Origin: UBA3006 sp036746695
GTDB taxonomy: Bacteria; Actinomycetota; Acidimicrobiia; Acidimicrobiales; Ilumatobacteraceae
Reading direction: 5' to 3'
NCBI GenBank assembly: GCA_036746695.1
Contig: DAIODP010000001.1
Location: 1,178,001-1,242,000 of the forward strand
Length of the DNA stretch: 64,000 bases
The notes under the pieces were generated by a model that saw only the letters and a list, made by a program, of their open reading frames with translations, was not told the DNA's origin and made no database searches. The position numbers and the translations under genes are program-made. Shown piece after piece: positions 41,195 to 49,983 of this stretch. The stretch's first letter is position 1. Every line of letters starts with the position of its first letter.

Positions 41195-43188
41195 ACGTTC
41201 GACAGACGTTGGGCTATCAGCCCGCACTCGATGGGCTACGCGCACTGAGCATCATTGCCGTGATCTTGTATCACGCAGACATTCAATGGATTCCTGGGGG
41301 CTTTCTCGGAGTAGAGGTGTTCTTCGTAGTGAGCGGATATTTGATTACCGCGCTGCTCATTGAAGAGCGCGAAACGCGTGGTCGAATCAACCTAAAAATG
41401 TTTTGGGTTCGTCGTGCACGACGATTGCTGCCTGCACTGTTTGCAATGTTGGCAGCAACTGCTTTCGTCGTTGCGTTTTACGCAAAGGACTCGGCGCCCG
41501 ATTTTCGACGCGATGTGTTTCCAGTAGTTGGCTACATTTCCAACTGGTGGCAGATTTATTTTGTCGACACGCCATACTTCGCAGCGAGCGCGCTGCCGGT
41601 GCTGCGCCATCTGTGGTCGCTCGCGGTGGAGGAGCAGTGGTACCTCCTGTGGCCTTTATTGTTTGCTGGGGTAGTTGCTCACAAACGAATACATAGCAAG
41701 GTTTCTGGTGCCATCTGCACAGTTGGTGCAGTCGCAATCATGGCTTTTACCGCAGCGCGGTTTGTGGCAGATGACGAGATGCGTACCAATGTGTTGTATC
41801 TCAGTACGTTCACTCGTTCCAGTGGTTTATTGCTTGGCGCGGCAGTTGCGTTTCTGTGGCGGCCATGGATGCGCAATGATCTGCGCGCACCAAAGATCCG
41901 TCGCGTCAGCGCCGAATTGATTGCGCTTCTCGCAGTGGGAGTTCTCGGGATTCTGATCGCAACACAACATGTGTTTGACGAGAGCCTTTATCGCTGGGCA
42001 CTTGCGCTCACCTCGTTTGCATCGGCGTGCGTGGTTGCGGTTGTGGTGCAGCCGGGCAACACATGGATGAAAGAATTGCTCTCCATTCCAGGTCTGGTGG
42101 AGATTGGGCGGCGTTCATACGGTTTATACCTCTGGCATTGGCCGATCTTCGTTGTTGTAGGAGCCCGCGAAAACGGCGTGCGACTTGCCGTGGCATTGAC
42201 AATCACCGTTGTCATCAATGAGTTTTCATACGTATTTATAGAGACGCCCGCGCGCAAGGGCGCAATTGGTAATTGGTGGGGTCAGCGATCACAATTGACT
42301 GCTATGCGCCGCCGACTACCCATTGCTCTCGGCGTCATAATCATTTCTGCACTCGTCGGCACAGGTGTGAAAGTTGCCGGTATCGAAGCCCGTGATCTTT
42401 CTGTCGACACTGCCAATAGCGAAGTGGTATTTGTCGTTCCAACCACGTTGCCGTCCGTGTCGTCATTGCCCGGTGTATCAACGACCACAACCACCATTGC
42501 AAAACTTCCGCGCCGAGTGGTCATCGTTGGCGACTCGCAGGCTCACTCGCTTGCCGTGAACAAGCCAAGTGGTATCGAAAAAACATTCATCATCACTGAT
42601 GGTTCGATTGATGGCTGCGGTGTCTACGACCGCGGTGTTGGCACCGGTGGCAAGAACGGATCTTTCCGCAGAAACTTTGCAAACTGTGTCGGCTTTGAAA
42701 AGAGTTGGGCAAAGTCGGCTACGAAGGCAAAAGCAGAAGTTGCCCTCGTGGTGCTTGGGGCTTGGGAAGTGCTTGATCTCAAAATCAATTCGTTTCTGTT
42801 CAAAGTAAACACAACGCCCGCAGACACGTTGTTCCGTACGCAGGTACTACGCGGTGTTGCTGCGTTGCGTCAAACTGGAGCAACAGTTGCACTATTGGAA
42901 GTGGCGTGCATGCGGCCAGTCGATTCGAGTGGCGGGCCCGTACCCGCATTGCCAGAGCGCGGCGACGACACTCGCACTGCGCACCTCAACGATTTGTTGC
43001 GTGAAATTGCCGCGCCAGAAAACGATGGCGTGTACTTCATCAACGGCCCGCGCGAGTGGTGCAACAATCCCAAGATTTCAACGAGCCTCAGTTACCGCTG
43101 GGATGGTGTCCATGCCTACAAGCCCGGCGCCAAACTGATCTTTGAAACCGTTGCTCAGCAACTGCTGCAATTGCCAGTTGCGAAGTAA
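41191..43188 (+). CDS. Membrane acyltransferase, AT3-SGNH (OafA/PatB-like) fusion
   Basis: A 665-residue protein of the same architecture as the gene at 7346. The AT3 membrane domain (residues about 8-380) has LRALSIIAVILYHADIQWIP with the catalytic His, GVEVFFVVSGYLI, RRARRLLPALFAML, SLAVEEQWYLLWPLLF and SYGLYLWHWPIFVV. The extracytoplasmic SGNH-like domain has VVIVGDSQAHSL (GDSQ nucleophile block) and YRWDGVHAYKPGAK (Asp-x-x-His). A Thr/Val-rich linker joins the two. It is likely to O-acylate a surface glycan. Unlike the 7346 paralogue its base composition matches its surroundings. It is coupled to the MFS gene upstream. Confidence 0.88.
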   Translation: MNVRQTLGYQPALDGLRALSIIAVILYHADIQWIPGGFLGVEVFFVVSGYLITALLIEERETRGRINLKMFWVRRARRLLPALFAMLAATAFVVAFYAKDSAPDFRRDVFPVVGYISNWWQIYFVDTPYFAASALPVLRHLWSLAVEEQWYLLWPLLFAGVVAHKRIHSKVSGAICTVGAVAIMAFTAARFVADDEMRTNVLYLSTFTRSSGLLLGAAVAFLWRPWMRNDLRAPKIRRVSAELIALLAVGVLGILIATQHVFDESLYRWALALTSFASACVVAVVVQPGNTWMKELLSIPGLVEIGRRSYGLYLWHWPIFVVVGARENGVRLAVALTITVVINEFSYVFIETPARKGAIGNWWGQRSQLTAMRRRLPIALGVIIISALVGTGVKVAGIEARDLSVDTANSEVVFVVPTTLPSVSSLPGVSTTTTTIAKLPRRVVIVGDSQAHSLAVNKPSGIEKTFIITDGSIDGCGVYDRGVGTGGKNGSFRRNFANCVGFEKSWAKSATKAKAEVALVVLGAWEVLDLKINSFLFKVNTTPADTLFRTQVLRGVAALRQTGATVALLEVACMRPVDSSGGPVPALPERGDDTRTAHLNDLLREIAAPENDGVYFINGPREWCNNPKISTSLSYRWDGVHAYKPGAKLIFETVAQQLLQLPVAK

Positions 43189-43193
43189 CGAGA

Positions 43194-44333
43194 TCAGCGA
43201 ACTGGTAGGCCCAATCCTCGAGCAATCACGATTTTTTGAATTTCGCTCGTGCCTTCTCCAACTTCAAGAATTTTTGCATCGCGGTAGAAGCGTGCGATGG
43301 CGTTGTCTTCAATAAATCCACTGCCACCAAAGATTTGAGTGGCAATCCGAGTTGCAGTGACGGCTGTTTCAGTGGAATACAACTTGGCCATTGATGCTGC
43401 TTGAGAGCAGGGGAGCCCCGCATCTTTCAACCACGCTGCTTTATATGTGAGGTTCGATGCGTTTTCAACTGCCACTGCAAGGTCGGATAGTGCAAACGCA
43501 ACGCCTTGGTTTCGTCCAATTGGCCCACCAAATGCTTGTCGTTCTTTCGCGTACTGGGTAGACAACTCAAGACACGCACGCGCACAACCAACTGCGAGCG
43601 CAGAAATTGCAATGCGTCCATCATCAAGGATCGCCATAAAATTCTGAAATCCTGTGCCGATATCTCCCAACATGTTTTCCTTCGGGATTTCGACGTCGAC
43701 AAGCGACAGCCCGTGGGTGTCGCTGGCATGCCAGCCCAATTTTCGATAGGCAGGCTCAACCGTCAGACCTTTTGTGCCGGACTCGATGATGAAACTTGAA
43801 ATTCCATCTTCGGTGCGAGCCGTAACCGTAATGATCGAGGTGATTGGCGTCCCCGAGTTGGTGATAAACGATTTCGAACCATTGATGATCCATTTGTTTC
43901 CCGAAAGTCGTGCTGTTGTTCGGGTTGCACCGGCATCGCTTCCCGCGTCGGCTTCAGTCAGCCCAAATGCCCCAAGTGTCTTTCCTGCAACCAAGTCGGG
44001 CAACCACCGTTGTTTCTGATCTGGTGTTCCAAAACGAAATAGTGGGTTCGCACCAAGACCAACGCCAGCGGAAAGGGTGATTCCAATCGATTGATCTACA
44101 CGACCAAGTTCTTCAATTGCGATGCACAGAGAAATAAAGTCGCCGTTGCTGCCGCCCCATTCTTCCGGGAAGACCAAACCGAATAAACCAAGGTCGGCCA
44201 TTTTTGCGACGGCGTCCAAGGGAAAGATTTCTTTTTCATCCCACATTGCGGCGTGAGGAGCTATTTCCTTTTCGGCAAAGTCGCGCACAACGAGGCGGAA
44301 CGCCTCGTGTTCCTCGGAAAAATTGAAGTTCAT
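43194..44333 (-). CDS. Acyl-CoA dehydrogenase (short/branched-chain type)
   Basis: A 379-residue FAD enzyme that introduces an alpha-beta double bond into acyl-CoAs. It has FGLTEADAGSDAGATRTTA and WIINGSKSFITNSG (FAD/substrate binding), YAKERQAFGGPIGRNQGVAF, IFGGSGFIEDNAIARFYRDA, and the catalytic Glu in VGEGTSEIQKIVIARGL. This placement is that of butyryl-, isobutyryl- and 2-methylbutyryl-CoA dehydrogenases rather than isovaleryl-CoA dehydrogenase, whose catalytic base lies elsewhere. It is divergent from the fused Liv-type transporter and probably acts in the same catabolic programme. Confidence 0.92.
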   Translation of the reverse strand: MNFNFSEEHEAFRLVVRDFAEKEIAPHAAMWDEKEIFPLDAVAKMADLGLFGLVFPEEWGGSNGDFISLCIAIEELGRVDQSIGITLSAGVGLGANPLFRFGTPDQKQRWLPDLVAGKTLGAFGLTEADAGSDAGATRTTARLSGNKWIINGSKSFITNSGTPITSIITVTARTEDGISSFIIESGTKGLTVEPAYRKLGWHASDTHGLSLVDVEIPKENMLGDIGTGFQNFMAILDDGRIAISALAVGCARACLELSTQYAKERQAFGGPIGRNQGVAFALSDLAVAVENASNLTYKAAWLKDAGLPCSQAASMAKLYSTETAVTATRIATQIFGGSGFIEDNAIARFYRDAKILEVGEGTSEIQKIVIARGLGLPVR

Positions 44334-44487
44334 TTCGTACCGACCCCTTCATGTCCTGAGTCAATCGCGTGTGGGCGGATTTCAGATTGAACTTGACTGT
44401 AGTTGGGCTCGGCATTCAAAACAGAAGCTGTGAGAGTCATTGGTAAAAACAGTTACTGAGTAGTAGGACTCGAATACATAATCAAGA

Positions 44488-44506
44488 CCCCGTTGAACTT
44501 GCGGGG
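44488..44506 (+). promoter_or_regulatory. Hairpin upstream of the fused transporter gene
   Basis: CCCCG (44488-44492) and CGGGG (44502-44506) form a five-pair stem with a nine-base loop, ending 22 bases before the GTG start at 44529. No U-run follows, so it is not a classical terminator. In the roughly 195-base divergent region it could lie in the 5' leader of the transporter mRNA or form an operator. A TTGACT at about 44391 is a possible -35, without a convincing -10. Confidence 0.3.
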
Positions 44507-44528
44507 CTGATCATGCCGTGAGTATGGT

Positions 44529-47285
44529 GTGCCTATCGTCATAAACGACATTGTTCAATTTGCCCTATTGGGTCTCGGGGTCGGGGCGCTGTATGCCTTT
44601 GCGTCCCAAGGTCTGATCGTAATTTTTCGCGGAACTGGAATTATCAATTTTTCACTCGGCGCTACGGCGATTGCGGGAGTCTTTCTGCAATGGGAACTGC
44701 AGTACGAGCATGGGATGTCGTTTTTGCTGGCGTCATTCTTTGGAATCTTGCTCTCGGCAACGTTGGGTTTTCTTACACATTGGATGTTGCTACGCCCATT
44801 GCGCAAAGCCAGTTCACTCATTCGAGTTATTGCGACTTTGGCGGTATTCGTAACCATTCAGGCGGGCGTGGTTATTCGTTACGGCTCAGAGCCCAGACAG
44901 ATTCCAAGCCTCCTTCCTCCTCAGCGTTTGATTTTGTGGGCAGATGTGGGAATCACAATGGACCGCATTCTGCTTTTCTCTCTCGGCTGCTTGTCGGCAG
45001 TTGGATTATGGCTGTTGTACCGCTCCAGCAATTTCGGACTTGCCACCGAGGCCGTATCCGAAAACGAGCAGGCCGCCTCCGCAGTCGGCATTTCGTCAAA
45101 CACGATTGCGGTGCTCAACTGGGTTCTCGGCTCATCGCTTACAACAGTCGCAGGGATCTTGGTCGTGCCGATCATCACGCTGCAGGTCACAGTGATGACG
45201 GGGCTCGTTCTCGCGGCGTTAGCTGCTGCGCTCGTCGCAGATTTCCGATCTTTTCCAATCGCAACTGCGGCCGCCTTCGTACTTGGTATCGGTCAAACGT
45301 TGGTTGGGCGCTTCACAGATCAGCAGGGTCTTGGTCCGTCACTGCCTTTTCTAGTTGTAATTGCTGTGCTTGTTTTCCGAGGGACGTCTCTGCCAAACCG
45401 GGATTATTTCCTGAGGGAATTTCCGATGTTGGGAAGCGGGCGGATTTCTTGGGACTGGACCCTTTTTGGTTCGGGTGTAGTTGTTTTCCTGATGTTGACA
45501 AAAGAGCCGAAGTGGATTGACGCTCTCACGGTCTCTCTTTCGGTGGCAGTTGTTTTGCTCTCGATGGTGGTGCTTACCGGGTATGCCGGACAACTATCGC
45601 TCGCTCAGTATTCAATCGCTGGGTTCGGCGCGTATGCGGCTGGACGTCTTGCCTCCGTATTCGAGATCCCATTCTTGCTTGCAATGGTTATTGGAATTGT
45701 TGCGGCCGTACCACTTGGAATGTTGTTTGCTATCCCTGCTTTGCGAACCAGGGGTTTGAACTTGGCGATTGTGACGCTTGGAATGGGGACAACTCTCGAA
45801 TTGATGTTGTTTAAAAACAGAAATTACACGGGAGGCGTTAAAGGAACGTTGGTTGAGAGCCCAAGTATTTTCGGGTACAGCATCGACTCGATTGTGTATC
45901 CGGAACGGTACGGAATTTTTGTACTTATCATGGCTATTTTTGCGGTGTGGATTGTTTCGAATGTTCGACGAAGTCGAAGTGGTCGCCGCCTTATCGCCGT
46001 GCGAACGAACGAGCGAGCCGCCGCTGCACTCGGAGTTGATATTTTTGCCGCAAAACTTTTTGCGTTCTCACTGGCCTCGGCAGTGGCTGCACTCGGTGGA
46101 ATTCTGATTGCTTTCCGCGTAAGTTCAATCAGCTATCAGTCATTTACAACGTTTACATCAATTACTTATGTAGGTTTTGCGTTGGTTGGTGGAATCGGTC
46201 AACTGTTAGGACCGTTTTTTGGTGGCACAATGGCCGCTGCTGGACTGACACAAGAAATTTTTGAATCTACATGGGACGGAGTTGGTCGTTGGATCCAACT
46301 GATTAGTGGTATTGCAACAATGCTTACTGTTTTGTACTACCAAGATGGTTTGGCAGCGGAGTGGGTAAAGATTTTTCGGCAATTTAAGCGAACGAAGAAA
46401 TGGGGGCGGTCGTACCATATTGATCTAGCCGATGTTTCGGTTCCTGCCAACGAAGTGGCCAAAGAGTTCAAGGTGGATCCCCGTATCTTGCATGTCAATT
46501 CATTGCGGGTGCAGTACGGAGCAGTCGTAGCGGTTGATGATGTCAGTTTTAAACTTGAGCCCGGCACGGTAACGGGGCTAATCGGACCAAACGGCGCCGG
46601 TAAAACATCCCTCATTGACGCAGTTTCTGGATTTACTTCATCGACTGGTTCGGTCATGTTGGATGTCCAAGATATTTCGAGGCTTAACGCCTCTGGTCGT
46701 GCGCGGTCTGGACTGTCTCGCTCATTTCAGGGACTCGAACTCTTTAATGATGCCACCGTGTATGAAAACCTTAGCGTTGCAGCCGACCCGCAAGATCGCT
46801 GGTCGTACATTCGAGACTTGGTCAGACCGAAGAATCCACTGTTCACCGGGCCTGTTGTGCGAGCAATTACACAATTCGACCTTGAGCACGATTTGCATCG
46901 TGATGTGAAAGATCTTTCGTATGGAAAACGCCGACTATTGGCGATCGCACGAGCGGTGGCAATGGTTCCAAGCGTGCTCCTGCTTGATGAGCCAGCTGCA
47001 GGTCTTAGTGAAGCCGAAAGTCAAAACCTGGCACGATTAGTTCGTGGCCTCGCAGTTGAATGGGGCATGGCGATTCTTGTTGTCGAACACGATCTTAATT
47101 TCGTCATGGGTGTGTGCGATCAGGTTCTTGTGCTTGATTTTGGAAAACTCATTTCATCGGGAAGCCCAACGGAAGTACAGTCGGATCCAGAAGTGATTAG
47201 GGCTTACCTTGGAACCGAATCTGATCGAACTCGTTCCACCATTAAAGATCCGATTGCTGCAATGAAACCTGGAGCAGCCTCATGA
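44529..47285 (+). CDS. Fused Liv-type ABC transporter: permease LivH - permease LivM - ATPase LivG
   Basis: One 918-residue chain holding three usual subunits. Residues about 1-295: LivH-like permease (LLGLGVGALYAFASQGLIVI, FRGTGIINFSLGATAIAG). About 310-600: LivM-like permease (VLTGYAGQLSLAQYSIAGFG, AIPALRTRGLNLAIVTLGMG, VGGIGQLLGPFFGG). About 640-905: LivG-like ATPase with Walker A GLIGPNGAGKTSLIDAVSG, signature DLSYGKRRLLAIARA and Walker B VLLLDEPAAGLSEAE. Family transporters take up branched-chain amino acids, amides, urea or short organic acids. The GTG start is inferred. Its stop overlaps the livF start by four bases. The stretch is richer in A+T than the preceding aminoacyl-tRNA synthetase region. 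Confidence 0.93.
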   Translation: MPIVINDIVQFALLGLGVGALYAFASQGLIVIFRGTGIINFSLGATAIAGVFLQWELQYEHGMSFLLASFFGILLSATLGFLTHWMLLRPLRKASSLIRVIATLAVFVTIQAGVVIRYGSEPRQIPSLLPPQRLILWADVGITMDRILLFSLGCLSAVGLWLLYRSSNFGLATEAVSENEQAASAVGISSNTIAVLNWVLGSSLTTVAGILVVPIITLQVTVMTGLVLAALAAALVADFRSFPIATAAAFVLGIGQTLVGRFTDQQGLGPSLPFLVVIAVLVFRGTSLPNRDYFLREFPMLGSGRISWDWTLFGSGVVVFLMLTKEPKWIDALTVSLSVAVVLLSMVVLTGYAGQLSLAQYSIAGFGAYAAGRLASVFEIPFLLAMVIGIVAAVPLGMLFAIPALRTRGLNLAIVTLGMGTTLELMLFKNRNYTGGVKGTLVESPSIFGYSIDSIVYPERYGIFVLIMAIFAVWIVSNVRRSRSGRRLIAVRTNERAAAALGVDIFAAKLFAFSLASAVAALGGILIAFRVSSISYQSFTTFTSITYVGFALVGGIGQLLGPFFGGTMAAAGLTQEIFESTWDGVGRWIQLISGIATMLTVLYYQDGLAAEWVKIFRQFKRTKKWGRSYHIDLADVSVPANEVAKEFKVDPRILHVNSLRVQYGAVVAVDDVSFKLEPGTVTGLIGPNGAGKTSLIDAVSGFTSSTGSVMLDVQDISRLNASGRARSGLSRSFQGLELFNDATVYENLSVAADPQDRWSYIRDLVRPKNPLFTGPVVRAITQFDLEHDLHRDVKDLSYGKRRLLAIARAVAMVPSVLLLDEPAAGLSEAESQNLARLVRGLAVEWGMAILVVEHDLNFVMGVCDQVLVLDFGKLISSGSPTEVQSDPEVIRAYLGTESDRTRSTIKDPIAAMKPGAAS

Positions 47286-48169
47286 AAACTTTGCTTGAAA
47301 CACGAAATCTCAAGGCCGGTTACTACGGCCGCGCGGTTGTAAATCGCATCAATATTCACGTTAACGAGGGAGAAGTTGTCTGTTTGCTCGGGCCTAATGG
47401 GGCAGGGAAGACAACAACTCTTTTGACGATTGCAGGTGAGTTGGACGCAGTTGACGGTTTGGTAATGCTGAATAATGTCCCGACATGGGAACCCTCCTAC
47501 CTGCGCGTTCAGCGTCGCGGGCTCGGAATTGTTACCGAGCGGCGCTTAATATTCACAAAAATGAGCACGCGCGATAATTTGCGACTTGGTAATGCTTCAG
47601 TAGATCTCGCTATTGAACTTTTCCCTGAACTTATTCCTCTTCTTGATGTGAGATGCGGTTTGCTTTCCGGTGGGGAGCAGCAGATGGTCGCTTTGGCGCG
47701 GGCTTTGAGTCGCCGACCTTCGCTTTTGCTGGCCGATGAACTGTCACTTGGCTTAGCACCAAAGATTGTTGATCGACTACTTGGTGCAGTTCGTGATTCT
47801 GTCGACAAAAATGGCTCAGGAGCGTTAATTGTTGAGCAGCATGCATCGAAAGCCCTGCAATATGCAGATCGCGTGTATTTACTTGCACGTGGACAAATTG
47901 CGCTTCACCTCACAGCCGAAGAGGCTATGAACAGACTGGGTGAGATCGAACAGATGTATCTGCAGGGAACATCGGAGACCGAAGAAGACCATATTGAACG
48001 AAAGCGAAGGAAAGATAAACGAAAGCAATGGAGGCGGTTGAGGGTTAGGGAGCGATCAATGACCCGTTTAACTGGAACAATAACGTCCACACGAAAGGCT
48101 GATGAAGATGATTATTACTTTGAAAGAGAACAAATTCGTCGTGATCGCGCTCAACGCGCAAGGAAATAA
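47282..48169 (+). CDS. LivF-type ABC transporter ATPase with basic C-terminal tail
   Basis: A 295-residue ATPase. Residues 1-235 are a normal LivF: Walker A CLLGPNGAGKTTTLLTIAGE, Q-loop region RRGLGIVTERRLIFTKM, signature LLSGGEQQMVALARALSRRP, Walker B LLLADELSLGLAPK and switch LIVEQHASKALQYADRVY. After GEIEQMYLQG it continues for about 60 residues of strongly charged sequence (ERKRRKDKRKQWRRLRVRER, then an acid-Tyr patch DEDDYYFERE and another basic run). LivF normally stops near residue 235, so the tail is an extra element, perhaps for membrane, RNA or partner contact. It starts inside the fused transporter stop codon and is followed after 6 bases by the DUF3556 gene. Confidence 0.92.
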   Translation: MKTLLETRNLKAGYYGRAVVNRINIHVNEGEVVCLLGPNGAGKTTTLLTIAGELDAVDGLVMLNNVPTWEPSYLRVQRRGLGIVTERRLIFTKMSTRDNLRLGNASVDLAIELFPELIPLLDVRCGLLSGGEQQMVALARALSRRPSLLLADELSLGLAPKIVDRLLGAVRDSVDKNGSGALIVEQHASKALQYADRVYLLARGQIALHLTAEEAMNRLGEIEQMYLQGTSETEEDHIERKRRKDKRKQWRRLRVRERSMTRLTGTITSTRKADEDDYYFEREQIRRDRAQRARK

Positions 48170-48175
48170 CTGACC

Positions 48176-49969
48176 ATGGGCTATAGAAACGCAGAACTTC
48201 CAGATGTGAACCTTGACGAATTCGAATCAATTCCGTTTTTTGAGCGAATGAAGATTCTGATGATTCACTGGGTGGATTACGGATTCGGAACCCCGAAACA
48301 GTCAGTTACTTTTTATGTCTGGAAGATTTTCTTCTTTGGGCTATTTGGCCTGATCTTTTCGGGTACTTTCACCGCCGGTCTGGAGTTCAACGATATTGGC
48401 AGTTGGTGGAATGAACCGATTCTGTACCAAAAGTTGATGGTTTGGACGATCCTGATGGAAATCCTTGGACTTGCCGCAGGATCGGGGCCAATGAACTTTC
48501 GTTTTGATCCACCAATCGGAAACGTTCTCTATTGGTGGCAAAACGATACGTTCCGAATACCTCCCTATCCGAACCACGTGCCGCTCACTAAAGGAACACG
48601 GCGCACTCCATGGGACACAGGTCTTTACAAACTGATTGTCTTTTGGCTCGTCATGATGATGTTTCTTTCGGGTGAGTCGGTCGCTGGTATGCCTGAAGAC
48701 TCGGCCGGCGTCATGCCTCAGTGGGCTCTGGTGGTCTATTGCGCGCTTATCTTGATAATGGGTCTTCGAGACAAGTGCGTGTTTCTTGCATCGCGAGCCG
48801 AGCAGTACGTTCCAACGATGCTGTGTTTCGGTTTGATGAGCAATTTTACGGACATGCTTGTTGCCGCAAAAATCTTCATCGTAATTGTCTGGATGGGTGC
48901 CGGCTTTTCAAAATTTAATCATGGCTTTTCGAGCACAGTGTCAATCATGGTTCAAAACACGCCTTGGATGATTTTCAAAAACTTCAGGCGTAAAACAATT
49001 AAGAACTATCCGAATGATCTGCGACCCTCGAAGACCACTCACTTACTCGCACACATTGGTGGCACGACCTGTGAGTTAGTGATGCCGTTGGTACTTTTGT
49101 TTTCCCCTTGGGGTTGGGCAACATGGATCGCAATTCTTTCAATCTGGGCGCTGCACACCTTTATTATTTCAACAATTCCACTCGCGGTACCACTCGAATG
49201 GAACGTGTACTTCATGTTCTGTGTGGCTTTCTTGTTTGCTGGATTTCACGCAAGCGATGGATATTCAGTGGCTGATATGGATCCGACGCTTCTGGCAATA
49301 GTTGTTGTTGCAGGGCTTTCTCCGATTATTCTCGGCGCTTTTAAGCCTCAATATGTTTCATTCCTTGTTGGAATGAAACAGTATGCGGGTAACTGGGCAT
49401 CAACAACGTGGTCTTTCCGAGACAAAAGCATGGAAGATCGTATTAATGAGCGCGTTGTTAAATATGCCGATAATCAAATTGATCAAATTGAGCCATTATT
49501 TGGTCGGGAGATCTCAGAAGTGTTCATGCAGAAAGCTTGCGCATTCCGAATGATGCATCCGATGGGTCGAATGCATTATTCAGCTCTCATGCGCCACACA
49601 GATAGCCTCGACCATCGACTGCAACGTGAGGGAGAATTTCTTTCGAATGTTATTACAGGGTGGAACTTTGGTGATGGTCACTGCTGTGATGAGCGACTCA
49701 TTGCTGGTGTGCAAGAGCAGTGCCAGTATGAACCAGGCGACGTGGTCGTGGCTTTTACGGAATCACAGCCGGCTTTCAGCAAGAAGGTTCAATATCGAGT
49801 TATTGACGCAGCCCTTGGCACTGTGGAAAAGGGCTGGTATCACAATGATGATGCCTACAACACGCAGCCATGGCTTCCCGACGGTCCGATACCTCACACG
49901 GTCACATGGGTAAAGCCAGGCTACGTTGCACCTGGCGTCGCACACCCGGGCACTGGCGGGCGGAAGTAA
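48176..49969 (+). CDS. DUF3556 multi-pass membrane protein
   Basis: A 597-residue protein with about ten membrane segments in the first 400 residues and a soluble C-terminal part. Features include FFERMKILMIHWVDYGFGTP near the start, PMNFRFDPPIGNVLYWWQND, and HIGGTTCELVMPLVLLFSPW. It resembles the DUF3556 proteins known mostly from mycobacteria and relatives, for which no biochemical role is established; the layout recalls membrane carboxylase/HTTM-type proteins. It is flanked by the transporter ATPase (6 bases) and a flavoprotein (14 bases) on the same strand. A lipid- or sterol-related role is conceivable but not shown. Confidence 0.8.
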   Translation: MGYRNAELPDVNLDEFESIPFFERMKILMIHWVDYGFGTPKQSVTFYVWKIFFFGLFGLIFSGTFTAGLEFNDIGSWWNEPILYQKLMVWTILMEILGLAAGSGPMNFRFDPPIGNVLYWWQNDTFRIPPYPNHVPLTKGTRRTPWDTGLYKLIVFWLVMMMFLSGESVAGMPEDSAGVMPQWALVVYCALILIMGLRDKCVFLASRAEQYVPTMLCFGLMSNFTDMLVAAKIFIVIVWMGAGFSKFNHGFSSTVSIMVQNTPWMIFKNFRRKTIKNYPNDLRPSKTTHLLAHIGGTTCELVMPLVLLFSPWGWATWIAILSIWALHTFIISTIPLAVPLEWNVYFMFCVAFLFAGFHASDGYSVADMDPTLLAIVVVAGLSPIILGAFKPQYVSFLVGMKQYAGNWASTTWSFRDKSMEDRINERVVKYADNQIDQIEPLFGREISEVFMQKACAFRMMHPMGRMHYSALMRHTDSLDHRLQREGEFLSNVITGWNFGDGHCCDERLIAGVQEQCQYEPGDVVVAFTESQPAFSKKVQYRVIDAALGTVEKGWYHNDDAYNTQPWLPDGPIPHTVTWVKPGYVAPGVAHPGTGGRK

Positions 49970-49983
49970 AAGTAAAGCGCTCA

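Noticed and set aside
49870..49983. N-terminal extension of the flavoprotein into the DUF3556 gene
   Set aside because: It would place about 40 unconserved residues before the FAD glycine loop, which in this family sits at the extreme N terminus.
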